Source of the DNA: Dehalococcoidales bacterium | Lineage (GTDB): Bacteria; Chloroflexota; Dehalococcoidia; Dehalococcoidales; UBA2162 | Direction: 5' to 3' | Assembly: GCA_020354275.1 (NCBI GenBank) | Contig: CP070645.1 | Span: 415,457-425,581, forward strand | DNA length: 10,125 nt | Shown: one piece after another, positions 1 to 5,211 of the stretch | Layout of the letters: every line of letters begins with the position of its first letter | Position numbering within the stretch: the first letter of the stretch is position 1 | Translations under genes and position numbers: made by a program | The notes under the pieces: generated by a model | Database searches by the model: none | What the model saw: only the letters and a program-made list of their open reading frames with translations | Told to the model about the DNA's origin: nothing

Positions 1-153
1 TACTGTTATGTCTTCGTTGACGATGCCTCCCTGCTCAGTGAAGTCCTCACAGGTAACGGTTAAGGGCATGTTTGTATCCGGGAAATAGACAACAACCAAG
101 CTAATAGCAATTACGGCAATTCCAATGAGCAGGATTCTCCATCTGACAGTCAT
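1..153 (-). CDS. N-terminal fragment of an exported or membrane-anchored protein
   Basis: This is a 51-codon open frame that begins at an ATG at 153-151 and runs off the left edge, so only the N-terminus is visible. A ribosome binding site (GGGAG, 7 bases upstream of the ATG) supports the start. Residues 1-6 contain two arginines and are followed by a hydrophobic stretch at about residues 7-23 (rich in I, L, V, A), which is a signal peptide or membrane anchor. There is no lipobox cysteine right after it. The segment that follows (L-T-V-T-C-E-D-F, then I-V-N-E-D-I-T-V) resembles the first strands of chagasin-like (I42) protease inhibitors seen in secreted bacterial proteins. That resemblance is from memory and rests on about 25 residues, so the family is only a guess. 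A candidate promoter lies upstream at 255-283. Confidence 0.6.
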   Translation of the reverse strand, partial: MTVRWRILLIGIAVIAISLVVVYFPDTNMPLTVTCEDFTEQGGIVNEDITV

Positions 154-254
154 GTTTACGCTCCCAATTTCTAGATTATCACTGGTCGGCAGAACAATAG
201 GCAAGCCCGGTTCTGGCTGGCACCAGGGATGGAATCAGCGGTATGATAATAGAC

Positions 255-283
255 AATTTAAAATACTGATATCGTTTTGTCAA
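255..283 (-). promoter_or_regulatory. Sigma70-like promoter for the gene at the left edge
   Basis: Read on the minus strand, an exact TTGACA (283-278) is followed after 17 bases by TAAATT (260-255), which matches 4 of 6 positions of the -10 consensus. Transcription would start near 248 and leave a leader of about 95 bases before the ATG at 153. It lies just beyond the hydrolase stop codon, so the left-edge gene need not depend on read-through. Confidence 0.5.
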
Positions 284-327
284 ACTTAACTATACCAAAT
301 TTATGAAAACTGACTGAACCGGTATAA

Positions 328-993
328 CTACTCCAGGGTAGCAAGCTCCAGCTTATCAATCAACCATGTTTTCAGCAGATCATGCAATTCATCTTTGCAT
401 TCCCTGAGGAAGTGGCCGCTGCCTTTATATATCACCAGCTCTTTGGGTTCTCCGGCCCAGTTATAGATGTCCTGTGAGCAGCGTGCCGGCAGGTTCTGGT
501 CGCGGTCACCATGTATCAGTAATAGCGGTATGGGCGATAGTTCATTAGCCCTTTGTGCTCCAGCTGTCTGGCTGGATAATCCCACCACCGCCTTTACCCG
601 GTTACTCATCGTTCCAGCCATTATTGCCACCGCCCCTCCGAAGGAATGCCCGACCAGGGCAACTTTTTCTATTCCCCGTTGCTCAAGGAAGCGAATGCCA
701 ACCAGGACATCAAGGACACACTGGTCGAAATTTCCAGGAAGGCGGTAATTAAGGCGGAGGGAATTTATTCCTTCAGTGACGAGTTCCCGGCTTAAGGTAG
801 CAAATATTCCAAAAGATGGGCCATCGAATCCCCCCAGAGCGCCCGATACCCAGATTGCCGCCAGGTATTTTTCAGAAGGGTTGAATATACATTCGATATC
901 CCCGCCCGGCGTGCCCAGAATAACCTGGCTGGAGCCGCTGCCCATTGGTATACTCTGCACACTGATGAATTCGTGTTTCACATTGTTATCCAT
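328..993 (-). CDS. Alpha/beta hydrolase (serine hydrolase, DLH-like)
   Basis: A 221-residue single-domain cytoplasmic alpha/beta hydrolase with no signal peptide. The nucleophile elbow G-H-S-F-G-G places the catalytic serine at residue 117. The acid is D165 in H-G-D-R-D-Q-N-L-P, and the histidine is H194 in G-S-G-H-F-L, giving a complete Ser-Asp-His triad in the usual order and spacing. A V-S-G-A-L-G-G-F-D-G stretch near residues 49-58 is where the oxyanion-hole loop is expected. The size and the short cap fit the dienelactone hydrolase / small carboxylesterase / acyl-peptidase-like group, but the substrate cannot be read from the sequence. It sits 76 bases downstream of the CoA transferase gene on the same strand and is probably co-transcribed. 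That context makes a thioesterase or ester-cleaving role in acyl-CoA metabolism reasonable but unproven. The ribosome binding site before ATG 993 is weak, so the start is less certain than the family. Confidence 0.85.
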   Translation of the reverse strand: MDNNVKHEFISVQSIPMGSGSSQVILGTPGGDIECIFNPSEKYLAAIWVSGALGGFDGPSFGIFATLSRELVTEGINSLRLNYRLPGNFDQCVLDVLVGIRFLEQRGIEKVALVGHSFGGAVAIMAGTMSNRVKAVVGLSSQTAGAQRANELSPIPLLLIHGDRDQNLPARCSQDIYNWAGEPKELVIYKGSGHFLRECKDELHDLLKTWLIDKLELATLE

Positions 994-1069
994 TTTCAGT
1001 TGACTCTGCCGGTAAGCTGCTCTTCTGGCTCTATTATTCCGGGGGTGCCGGGATAGTTCCCGCTACTGG

Positions 1070-2275
1070 CTACAGGATTACACCCTGCTCATTAAGCTGC
1101 CCGATGTCATCCCAGGTATAACCCAGCTCCAGCAGGATCTCTTCAGTATGCTGACCGACCTCAGGAGCCGGTTCCATAGTTGAAGGGGGGTTCTGCGGGA
1201 ACTTCACCGGAGTTGCCACTAACCGGCTTTCTCCGGCAACCGGGTGGTCTATTGTCGGGAAGAAGTCATTGGCTTTGGCCTGAGGGTCATCAATGACTTC
1301 AAGCGGGGTATCAACCCGTCCGTATATGACATTGTGCTTACGGAATATTTCCTCCCATTCATTCCTGTTTTTCGTGTCAAAAACGTTATCCATGATAGAT
1401 ATTAACTCTTCACAGTTCTCGGCGCGTACTCGGCTGATATTGAAGCGGGGGTCCATTTGTAGTTCCGGTTTATCCATAGCCAGGCAGAGATCGGGCCAGG
1501 AAAGGTCAGATTGAAGCATGGCCAGCCAGAACCACCGGTCGTCTCTGGCGTGGTAGTTGTTCCACAGGGGATTGCCTGCTTTGGCACGGTCGTGCCGGCC
1601 CAGTTCAACACCCGTGGCCAGGGCAACCTGCATGTCTTCAGCCAGGGTCCAGACCCCAGTCTGGTACAGAGAAAACTCTACCTCCTGCCCTTTGCCTGTT
1701 TTCTCTCTATGCAGCAGGGCAGCCAGAACGCCACCTACTACATGGCTGGCTACCGCTCTATCCATCATGCCGCCACGCTGCGGTATAGGGATGCCGTCAG
1801 GTTCGGCCATCAGGTGCATTATCCCGGAACGGGCCCAGGCAGCGGCATAGTCGAAGCCGCGTTCATCTTTATCCGGCCCGACTTTTCCGTAGCCGGTAAG
1901 AACCCCGTAAACGATTCTGGGATTAACCTTGCTTAACGTCTCGTAATCCATTTCAAGGTTCTTGAGCGCGCTTAACTCATAGTTGGATATAAATATGTCT
2001 GACGTTTGGACGAGTTTGTAGAGGATGTCTTTCCCTGCCTGCTGCTTCAGGTCCAGTGCCAAACATTTTTTATTCCTGTTCAGGAGTTGGAATCTCCAGT
2101 TTACAGTAGGGGTATCCATCGCCTGGGCTCTCACCAGTCCCCGGTACATTTCCCCGGTGAGGGGTTCCACTTTAATTACCTCCGCTCCCCAGTCAGCCAG
2201 TGTTGCCCCGGCAGCGGGGACGGCTACGACATGGCCCATATCGATTACCCTGATTCCTTCGAGTACGCCTGGCAT
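1070..2275 (-). CDS. CaiB/BaiF family (class III) CoA transferase
   Basis: Class III CoA transferases move CoA between carboxylic acids through acyl-enzyme intermediates. The protein opens with L-E-G-I-R-V-I-D-M-G and has A-D-W-G-A-E-V-I-K-V-E-P, the N-terminal nucleotide-binding signature of the family. N-R-N-K-K-C-L-A-L-D-L-K and H-R-E-K-T-G-K-G-Q-E-V follow in the expected order. The aspartate in G-G-M-M-D-R (residue 172 from the chosen start) lies where formyl-CoA transferase has its catalytic Asp169. Length is 401 residues, normal for the family. The longest open frame extends to 2344, but ATG 2275 has AGGAGG seven bases upstream, and the longer version would start inside a promoter, so 2275 is preferred. 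The substrate is unknown: formyl, carnitine, bile-acid, mesaconyl and succinyl transferases share this fold. The alpha/beta hydrolase follows downstream. Confidence 0.92.
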   Translation of the reverse strand: MPGVLEGIRVIDMGHVVAVPAAGATLADWGAEVIKVEPLTGEMYRGLVRAQAMDTPTVNWRFQLLNRNKKCLALDLKQQAGKDILYKLVQTSDIFISNYELSALKNLEMDYETLSKVNPRIVYGVLTGYGKVGPDKDERGFDYAAAWARSGIMHLMAEPDGIPIPQRGGMMDRAVASHVVGGVLAALLHREKTGKGQEVEFSLYQTGVWTLAEDMQVALATGVELGRHDRAKAGNPLWNNYHARDDRWFWLAMLQSDLSWPDLCLAMDKPELQMDPRFNISRVRAENCEELISIMDNVFDTKNRNEWEEIFRKHNVIYGRVDTPLEVIDDPQAKANDFFPTIDHPVAGESRLVATPVKFPQNPPSTMEPAPEVGQHTEEILLELGYTWDDIGQLNEQGVIL

Positions 2276-2282
2276 CCGTTTA

Positions 2283-2288
2283 CCTCCT
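2283..2288 (-). promoter_or_regulatory. Strong ribosome binding site deciding the CoA transferase start
   Basis: AGGAGG on the minus strand lies seven bases before ATG 2275-2273. It is the strongest such site in the window and fixes the CoA transferase start at M-P-G-V-L-E-G rather than at a TTG 69 bases further upstream. Confidence 0.85.
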
Positions 2289-2314
2289 GCTGATATTATT
2301 ATTGACTGGTATTT

Positions 2315-2344
2315 ATCATATAGCATGAGATAAGGTGAATTCAA
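2315..2344 (-). promoter_or_regulatory. Sigma70-like promoter for the CoA transferase-hydrolase unit
   Basis: On the minus strand TTGAAT (2344-2339) is separated by 18 bases from TATGAT (2320-2315), a 5 of 6 match to TATAAT. A start near 2308 would give a leader of about 33 bases containing the AGGAGG site. This placement agrees with the translation start at 2275. Confidence 0.55.
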
Positions 2345-2536
2345 CTTGTTACCGGATGTGGCACCGGCGTTTTTTATATGTCTGGCCGTCCCGGCGCATG
2401 ATGACGCGGGGATAATTAGAGATAACTAAACTGAAAATATGAAATGGATTATAGGGAAAATATAGTTATTGGGAGAAAGGTTTTATCCGTGACAGCAAGT
2501 GCTTGATAGTATTGATGACAGGTCAGGAGTGTTTGG

Positions 2537-2782
2537 CTATATCATTTCTTTCCCGGCACCCTTATCACCAAAGAACTGGTCATTTATGGGCATATTGTAA
2601 TGCTCAAGGAAGCTCCTGAAATCCGCTTTCTCGATGCGGTAGTGGCCGCTAGGGAGCCTGAATGCTTTCAATTCGCCGCTCCTTATCCAGGTGAGGACGG
2701 TATTTTTACTTACCTGGCAGTAGCTGGCGATATTGCTCGATGTTAACCAAGTGTTTCTCCCATAGATGGGCTTCATAAACAT
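2537..2782 (-). CDS. Small helix-turn-helix DNA-binding protein (excisionase / MerR-like, HTH_17)
   Basis: An 81-residue protein made almost entirely of one winged helix-turn-helix. W-L-T-S-S-N-I-A-S-Y-C-Q-V-S (about residues 12-25) is the first helix pair, K-N-T-V-L-T-W-I-R-S-G-E-L-K-A the recognition helix, and F-R-L-P-S-G-H-Y-R-I the wing. It ends with a helix, A-D-F-R-S-F-L. This order is typical of the excisionase-like HTH_17 family. Such proteins bind DNA as regulators or as recombination directionality factors. No integrase or recombinase is nearby, so a regulatory role is more likely than excision, or it may be the remnant of a lost element. AGAGG eight bases before ATG 2782 supports the start, though a second Met two codons later is possible. 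It is separated by about 260 bases from the CoA transferase start, so the two are probably independently expressed. The target is unknown. Confidence 0.85.
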   Translation of the reverse strand: MFMKPIYGRNTWLTSSNIASYCQVSKNTVLTWIRSGELKAFRLPSGHYRIEKADFRSFLEHYNMPINDQFFGDKGAGKEMI

Positions 2783-3145
2783 ACCTGTTTCCTCTGGGTA
2801 GGTTTTTTAAAAAAAGCCTGTACAAACTGCTTTTTTCATGTATTTCGTACCAAATGGTCAGAATATACAGCTAATATATAAGGGAGTCTGTTTACGGTAA
2901 CATCACAAAACCGGGTAGAAACCTCACGAAAAAATCACAAACTTTTACCTGGATACAATCATATAAAGTATCAGATACAGTTGGCGGAAAATTTATCATC
3001 AAAGATTGAAAAGCGTTATTTATCGTGTTATAAAATATCTTGGTCTAAGTAATCGGGCTAGAGCGGAAGGGGGTCGGAAATCACCAGATATACCGTTAAT
3101 CTGGGGCCGTGGCCGGTCATTACCCGGGCTATCTCCGATAGTCGG
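2783..3145. other. AT-rich intergenic region between divergent genes
   Basis: No protein gene with a convincing start is seen here. The region is clearly more AT-rich than its neighbours. It holds the ribosome binding site of the helix-turn-helix gene at the left, an A/T-tract near-palindrome (about 2801-2818), a short dyad ACCA-AA-TGGT (about 2849-2858), and GATAC/GTATC arms around 2952-2971. A good plus-strand promoter lies at 3006-3034, and a hairpin CCAGAT / ATCTGG with a 9-base loop is at 3084-3104. The dyads could be operators for the adjacent helix-turn-helix protein, but no repeated operator motif is evident. The frame of the next ORF is open from 3062 on. Confidence 0.5.
3006..3034 (+). 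promoter_or_regulatory. Sigma70-like promoter upstream of the short plus-strand ORF
   Basis: TTGAAA (3006-3011), a spacer of exactly 17 bases, then TATAAA (3029-3034): each box matches its consensus at 5 of 6 positions. Transcription would begin near 3041 and run into the short ORF ending at 3379. Confidence 0.55.
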
Positions 3146-3379
3146 TTGGTTACTGTAGCCGGTGTCATACAAGGGGCAGTGCCGGGGACTATTATTGAAG
3201 CCGAAGGGTACTGGGTATATCAGACCGATGATTTTGCCGAGGCTGATGCTATCTGCATCTTTACCCGTGGCACCATTAGCCAGTATTTCCCCGAGGGCGG
3301 CTACCTTTGTGAGTTACTCCGGGACGCAGTATTTATTACCGAGCTAGACCCGGAGGAATGGTCAGAAGAAACAGAGTAG
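3146..3379 (+). CDS. Short hypothetical protein, start uncertain
   Basis: I do not recognise this gene. From a TTG at 3146 it encodes 77 residues, ending in an acidic tail (E-L-D-P-E-E-W-S-E-E-T-E) with no membrane segment. The frame is open further upstream to 3062, just after a TAG at 3059-3061, and the extra residues (such as Y-T-V-N-L-G-P-W-P-V-I) read like protein. However, there is no ATG or GTG, and no ribosome binding site precedes the TTG. A G-rich tract (3069-3073) lies near the beginning of the open frame. The pattern V-T-V-A-G-V-I then P-G-T-I-I-E-A-E-G-Y-W recalls the N-terminal OB-fold strands of RecD2-like helicases, but this is a weak visual match. It may be a real small gene with an unusual start, or the remains of a gene that lost its 5' end. 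The promoter at 3006-3034 favours expression. Confidence 0.45.
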   Translation: MVTVAGVIQGAVPGTIIEAEGYWVYQTDDFAEADAICIFTRGTISQYFPEGGYLCELLRDAVFITELDPEEWSEETE

Positions 3380-3388
3380 CAACCTTGC

Positions 3389-3408
3389 CCCAGAAGCCAG
3401 AATCTGGG
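3389..3408. repeat. Inverted repeat between convergent genes
   Basis: CCCAGA (3389-3394) and TCTGGG (3403-3408) form a perfect 6-bp stem with an 8-base loop, between the stop of the short plus-strand ORF (3379) and the stop of ilvD (3443). Neither strand has a proper run of T after the stem, so it is at best a weak bidirectional terminator or an RNA-stabilising hairpin. Confidence 0.35.
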
Positions 3409-3442
3409 TGTCCCCCGGTTTTAAGTATCCTCCTTGACGCTG

Positions 3443-5035
3443 TTATTCTGGTATTCTTAATACGGCACCGGTACTCGCCGATGTCACCAGGGCAGAATAC
3501 CTGCGCAGATAGCTCTTGACCTCCCTCTTGAGGGGGGGCTGTGTCCAGCGGGAGAGACGGTCATTAATCTCATCCTGGGATAATTTCACGTTTAACTGCC
3601 GGGCAGGTATATCAATATCAATAATGTCTCCCTCGACGACAATGGCTATAGGCCCTCCGGCCATGGCCTCGGGTGATATGTGCCCGATGGCAGCGCCACG
3701 CGTTGCCCCCGAAAACCTGCCGTCGGTGACCAGGGCTACTTCTGCGCCCAGTCCGGCAGCCACTATTGCGTTGGTGGCGGTCAGCATTTCTCTGAACCCC
3801 GGGCCTCCCTTGGGGCCTTCGTATCTGATTACGACCACGTCACCACTGTGGATTTTGCCTTCCCTTATTGCCAGTACGGCCTCTTCTTCAATATCAAATA
3901 TTCGGGCGGGGCCGGAGTGCTGAAACATCTCGGGTCTTACCGCTGATTGCTTTACCACCGCCCCTTCGGGGGCCAGGTTTCCGTAGAGGATAGCCAGTCC
4001 GCCTTCGGGGTAGTACGGGTCATCAATACTCCTGATTATCTCTTCTCGTGTGCTTTTAGCCCCCTCAATTATTTCTCCCATCGTCTGTCCGCTGAGGGGG
4101 GGGGCATCGAGGTGAAGCATGTCTTTCTTGGACAGCTCCGCCATTACCGCCTGCAGTCCGCCGGCCTCGTAAAGGTCCTCTATAAAGTAGGCGCCCGAGG
4201 GGCTGATGTCGCACAGCCGCGGTGTCCGGCGGCATATCTGGTCAAAAAGGTCGAGGTTGATATCTATTTCGACCTCATTGGCTAATGCCATGAGGTGCAG
4301 GATGGTATTGGAGGAACCCCCGATAGCCATATCGACCGTTATCGCATTCTCAAAGGCTTTCTTGGTGAGAATCTGCTTTGGGGTTGTCCCTTCTTTCAGG
4401 ATGTCCATGATTCTGGCTCCGGTTTGCCTGGCCAGTTGCCTTCTTCGCCCGTGGGGAGCCGGGATACAGCTGTTCCAGGGTAAGGCCAGCCCCAGCACCT
4501 CGGCCATACAGGCCATTGAATTGGCGGTGTACAGACCGGGGCAGGCACCGCATCCTGAGAGTCCTCCTCTTACCCGGCTTGTTGGTCTCGGTGCCAGCAT
4601 CGGCCCCCCGTTGATTAAGATAGCCGGGAGGTCCAGACGGGCGGCGGCCATCATCATTCCCGGGGTAATCTTATCGCAGCCGGTCACTAAAACCATGCCG
4701 TCCAGGTTATGGGCCAGCATCATGGCCTCGATTGAATCGGCAATCAGTTCCCGGCTGGCCAGAGGGTAACACATACCGGCATGCCCCATGGCAATACCGT
4801 CGCATATAGCGATAGACGGGAACTCGAAAGGGGTGCCTCCTGCCGATGAGACACCATCCCTGGCCGCCGAGGCGATATCATCGAGGTGGACATGCCCCGG
4901 AACAAGTTCGTTCTGTGAGTTGACGATAGCGATACCGGGTCTGGCCATCTCCTCTCTGGTTCTCCCCAGGGCTTGCAGCAGGGGTTCGGCCAGTGAAGGG
5001 ATCCCTTTTTCTGCCATTTCTTCGATCAGTCTCAT
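3443..5035 (-). CDS. ilvD: Dihydroxy-acid dehydratase (IlvD/Edd family) with a shortened loop
   Basis: IlvD dehydrates 2,3-dihydroxy-3-methylbutanoate and its C6 homologue in valine, leucine and isoleucine synthesis, using an Fe-S cluster and Mg2+. From the chosen start it has 530 residues. Visible sites are D79 in C-D-G-I-A-M-G-H, C120-D121-K122 in G-C-D-K-I-T-P-G, C165 in C-G-A-C-P-G-L-Y-T-A-N, E406 in R-Y-E-G-P-K-G-G-P-G, and the serine base S442 in D-G-R-F-S-G. These correspond to the metal, cluster and catalytic residues of E. coli IlvD. The V-P-G-H position carries no cysteine, as in E. coli. The distance between the two cluster cysteines is 45 residues instead of 73. ATG 5035 is chosen because AGGGGG lies nine bases upstream and the longer frame begins inside a promoter. 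No other ilv or leu gene is adjacent, so a paralogue with another sugar-acid substrate cannot be excluded. Confidence 0.88.
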   Translation of the reverse strand: MRLIEEMAEKGIPSLAEPLLQALGRTREEMARPGIAIVNSQNELVPGHVHLDDIASAARDGVSSAGGTPFEFPSIAICDGIAMGHAGMCYPLASRELIADSIEAMMLAHNLDGMVLVTGCDKITPGMMMAAARLDLPAILINGGPMLAPRPTSRVRGGLSGCGACPGLYTANSMACMAEVLGLALPWNSCIPAPHGRRRQLARQTGARIMDILKEGTTPKQILTKKAFENAITVDMAIGGSSNTILHLMALANEVEIDINLDLFDQICRRTPRLCDISPSGAYFIEDLYEAGGLQAVMAELSKKDMLHLDAPPLSGQTMGEIIEGAKSTREEIIRSIDDPYYPEGGLAILYGNLAPEGAVVKQSAVRPEMFQHSGPARIFDIEEEAVLAIREGKIHSGDVVVIRYEGPKGGPGFREMLTATNAIVAAGLGAEVALVTDGRFSGATRGAAIGHISPEAMAGGPIAIVVEGDIIDIDIPARQLNVKLSQDEINDRLSRWTQPPLKREVKSYLRRYSALVTSASTGAVLRIPE

Positions 5036-5044
5036 GTGTTTTCG

Positions 5045-5050
5045 CCCCCT
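5045..5050 (-). promoter_or_regulatory. Ribosome binding site deciding the ilvD start
   Basis: AGGGGG on the minus strand, nine bases before ATG 5035-5033, inside an otherwise A-rich leader. It supports M-R-L-I-E-E-M as the N-terminus instead of starts further upstream. Confidence 0.6.
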
Positions 5051-5081
5051 TTTATTTCTGAGGATTATCATGTTTAATACG

Positions 5082-5110
5082 GCTAACCCCGACACCTTTG
5101 GGCTGTTAGC
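5082..5110 (-). promoter_or_regulatory. Stem-loop at the 5' end of the ilvD leader
   Basis: On the minus strand GCTAAC, a 2-base bulge (AG) and CCC pair with GGG and GTTAGC, giving 9 bp around a 9-base loop. It begins about where the transcript from the promoter at 5118-5146 should begin. There is no T-run after it, so it is not a standard terminator. A 5' stabilising hairpin or a protein-binding leader element is possible. Confidence 0.4.
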
Positions 5111-5117
5111 AAGTTTC

Positions 5118-5146
5118 ATATTACTGTCGGGCATACCTGGTGTCAA
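5118..5146 (-). promoter_or_regulatory. Sigma70-like promoter for ilvD
   Basis: On the minus strand an exact TTGACA (5146-5141) is followed after 17 bases by TAATAT (5123-5118), a 4 of 6 match. The predicted transcript start near 5111 leaves a leader of about 75 bases. It lies back to back with the uvrA promoter candidate. Confidence 0.55.
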
Positions 5147-5158
5147 CGGAGTATATGC

Positions 5159-5188
5159 TTGTTGGGCGGTAATAGCAGATGTTAAAAT
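5159..5188 (+). promoter_or_regulatory. Candidate promoter for uvrA
   Basis: TTGTTG (5159-5164) and TAAAAT (5183-5188) with an 18-base spacer on the plus strand. The -10 box is good (5 of 6) and the -35 box weak (3 of 6). The leader would be only about 15-20 bases and contains the AAGGG ribosome binding site at 5201-5205. I see no recognisable LexA box of the E. coli or Bacillus type here. Confidence 0.35.
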
Positions 5189-5211
5189 AGGACTACTGTG
5201 AAGGGAAAACC

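Noticed and set aside
291..326. Inverted arms TATACC (291-296) and GGTATA (321-326) after the hydrolase stop
   Set aside because: The arms are 6 bp with a 24-base AT-rich loop and no T-run, so this is too weak to call a terminator or operator.
1049..1062. Hairpin CGGGA-TAGT-TCCCG between the CoA transferase and hydrolase genes
   Set aside because: It has only 5 bp and no T-tract in either direction. Such short stems are expected by chance in GC-rich spacers.
2783..3145. Attachment site or mobile-element remnant suggested by the excisionase-like protein
   Set aside because: No integrase, tRNA gene, target-site duplication or terminal repeat is visible. The HTH_17 fold alone is common in ordinary regulators.
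3425..3432. AAGGAGG-like site on the minus strand just after the ilvD stop
   Set aside because: No ATG, GTG or TTG start follows at a usable distance with an open frame, so it does not announce a gene.
5147..5211. Possible LexA/SOS operator before uvrA
   Set aside because: No CTG-N10-CAG or GAAC-N4-GTTC pattern is present, so damage induction is not supported by sequence.
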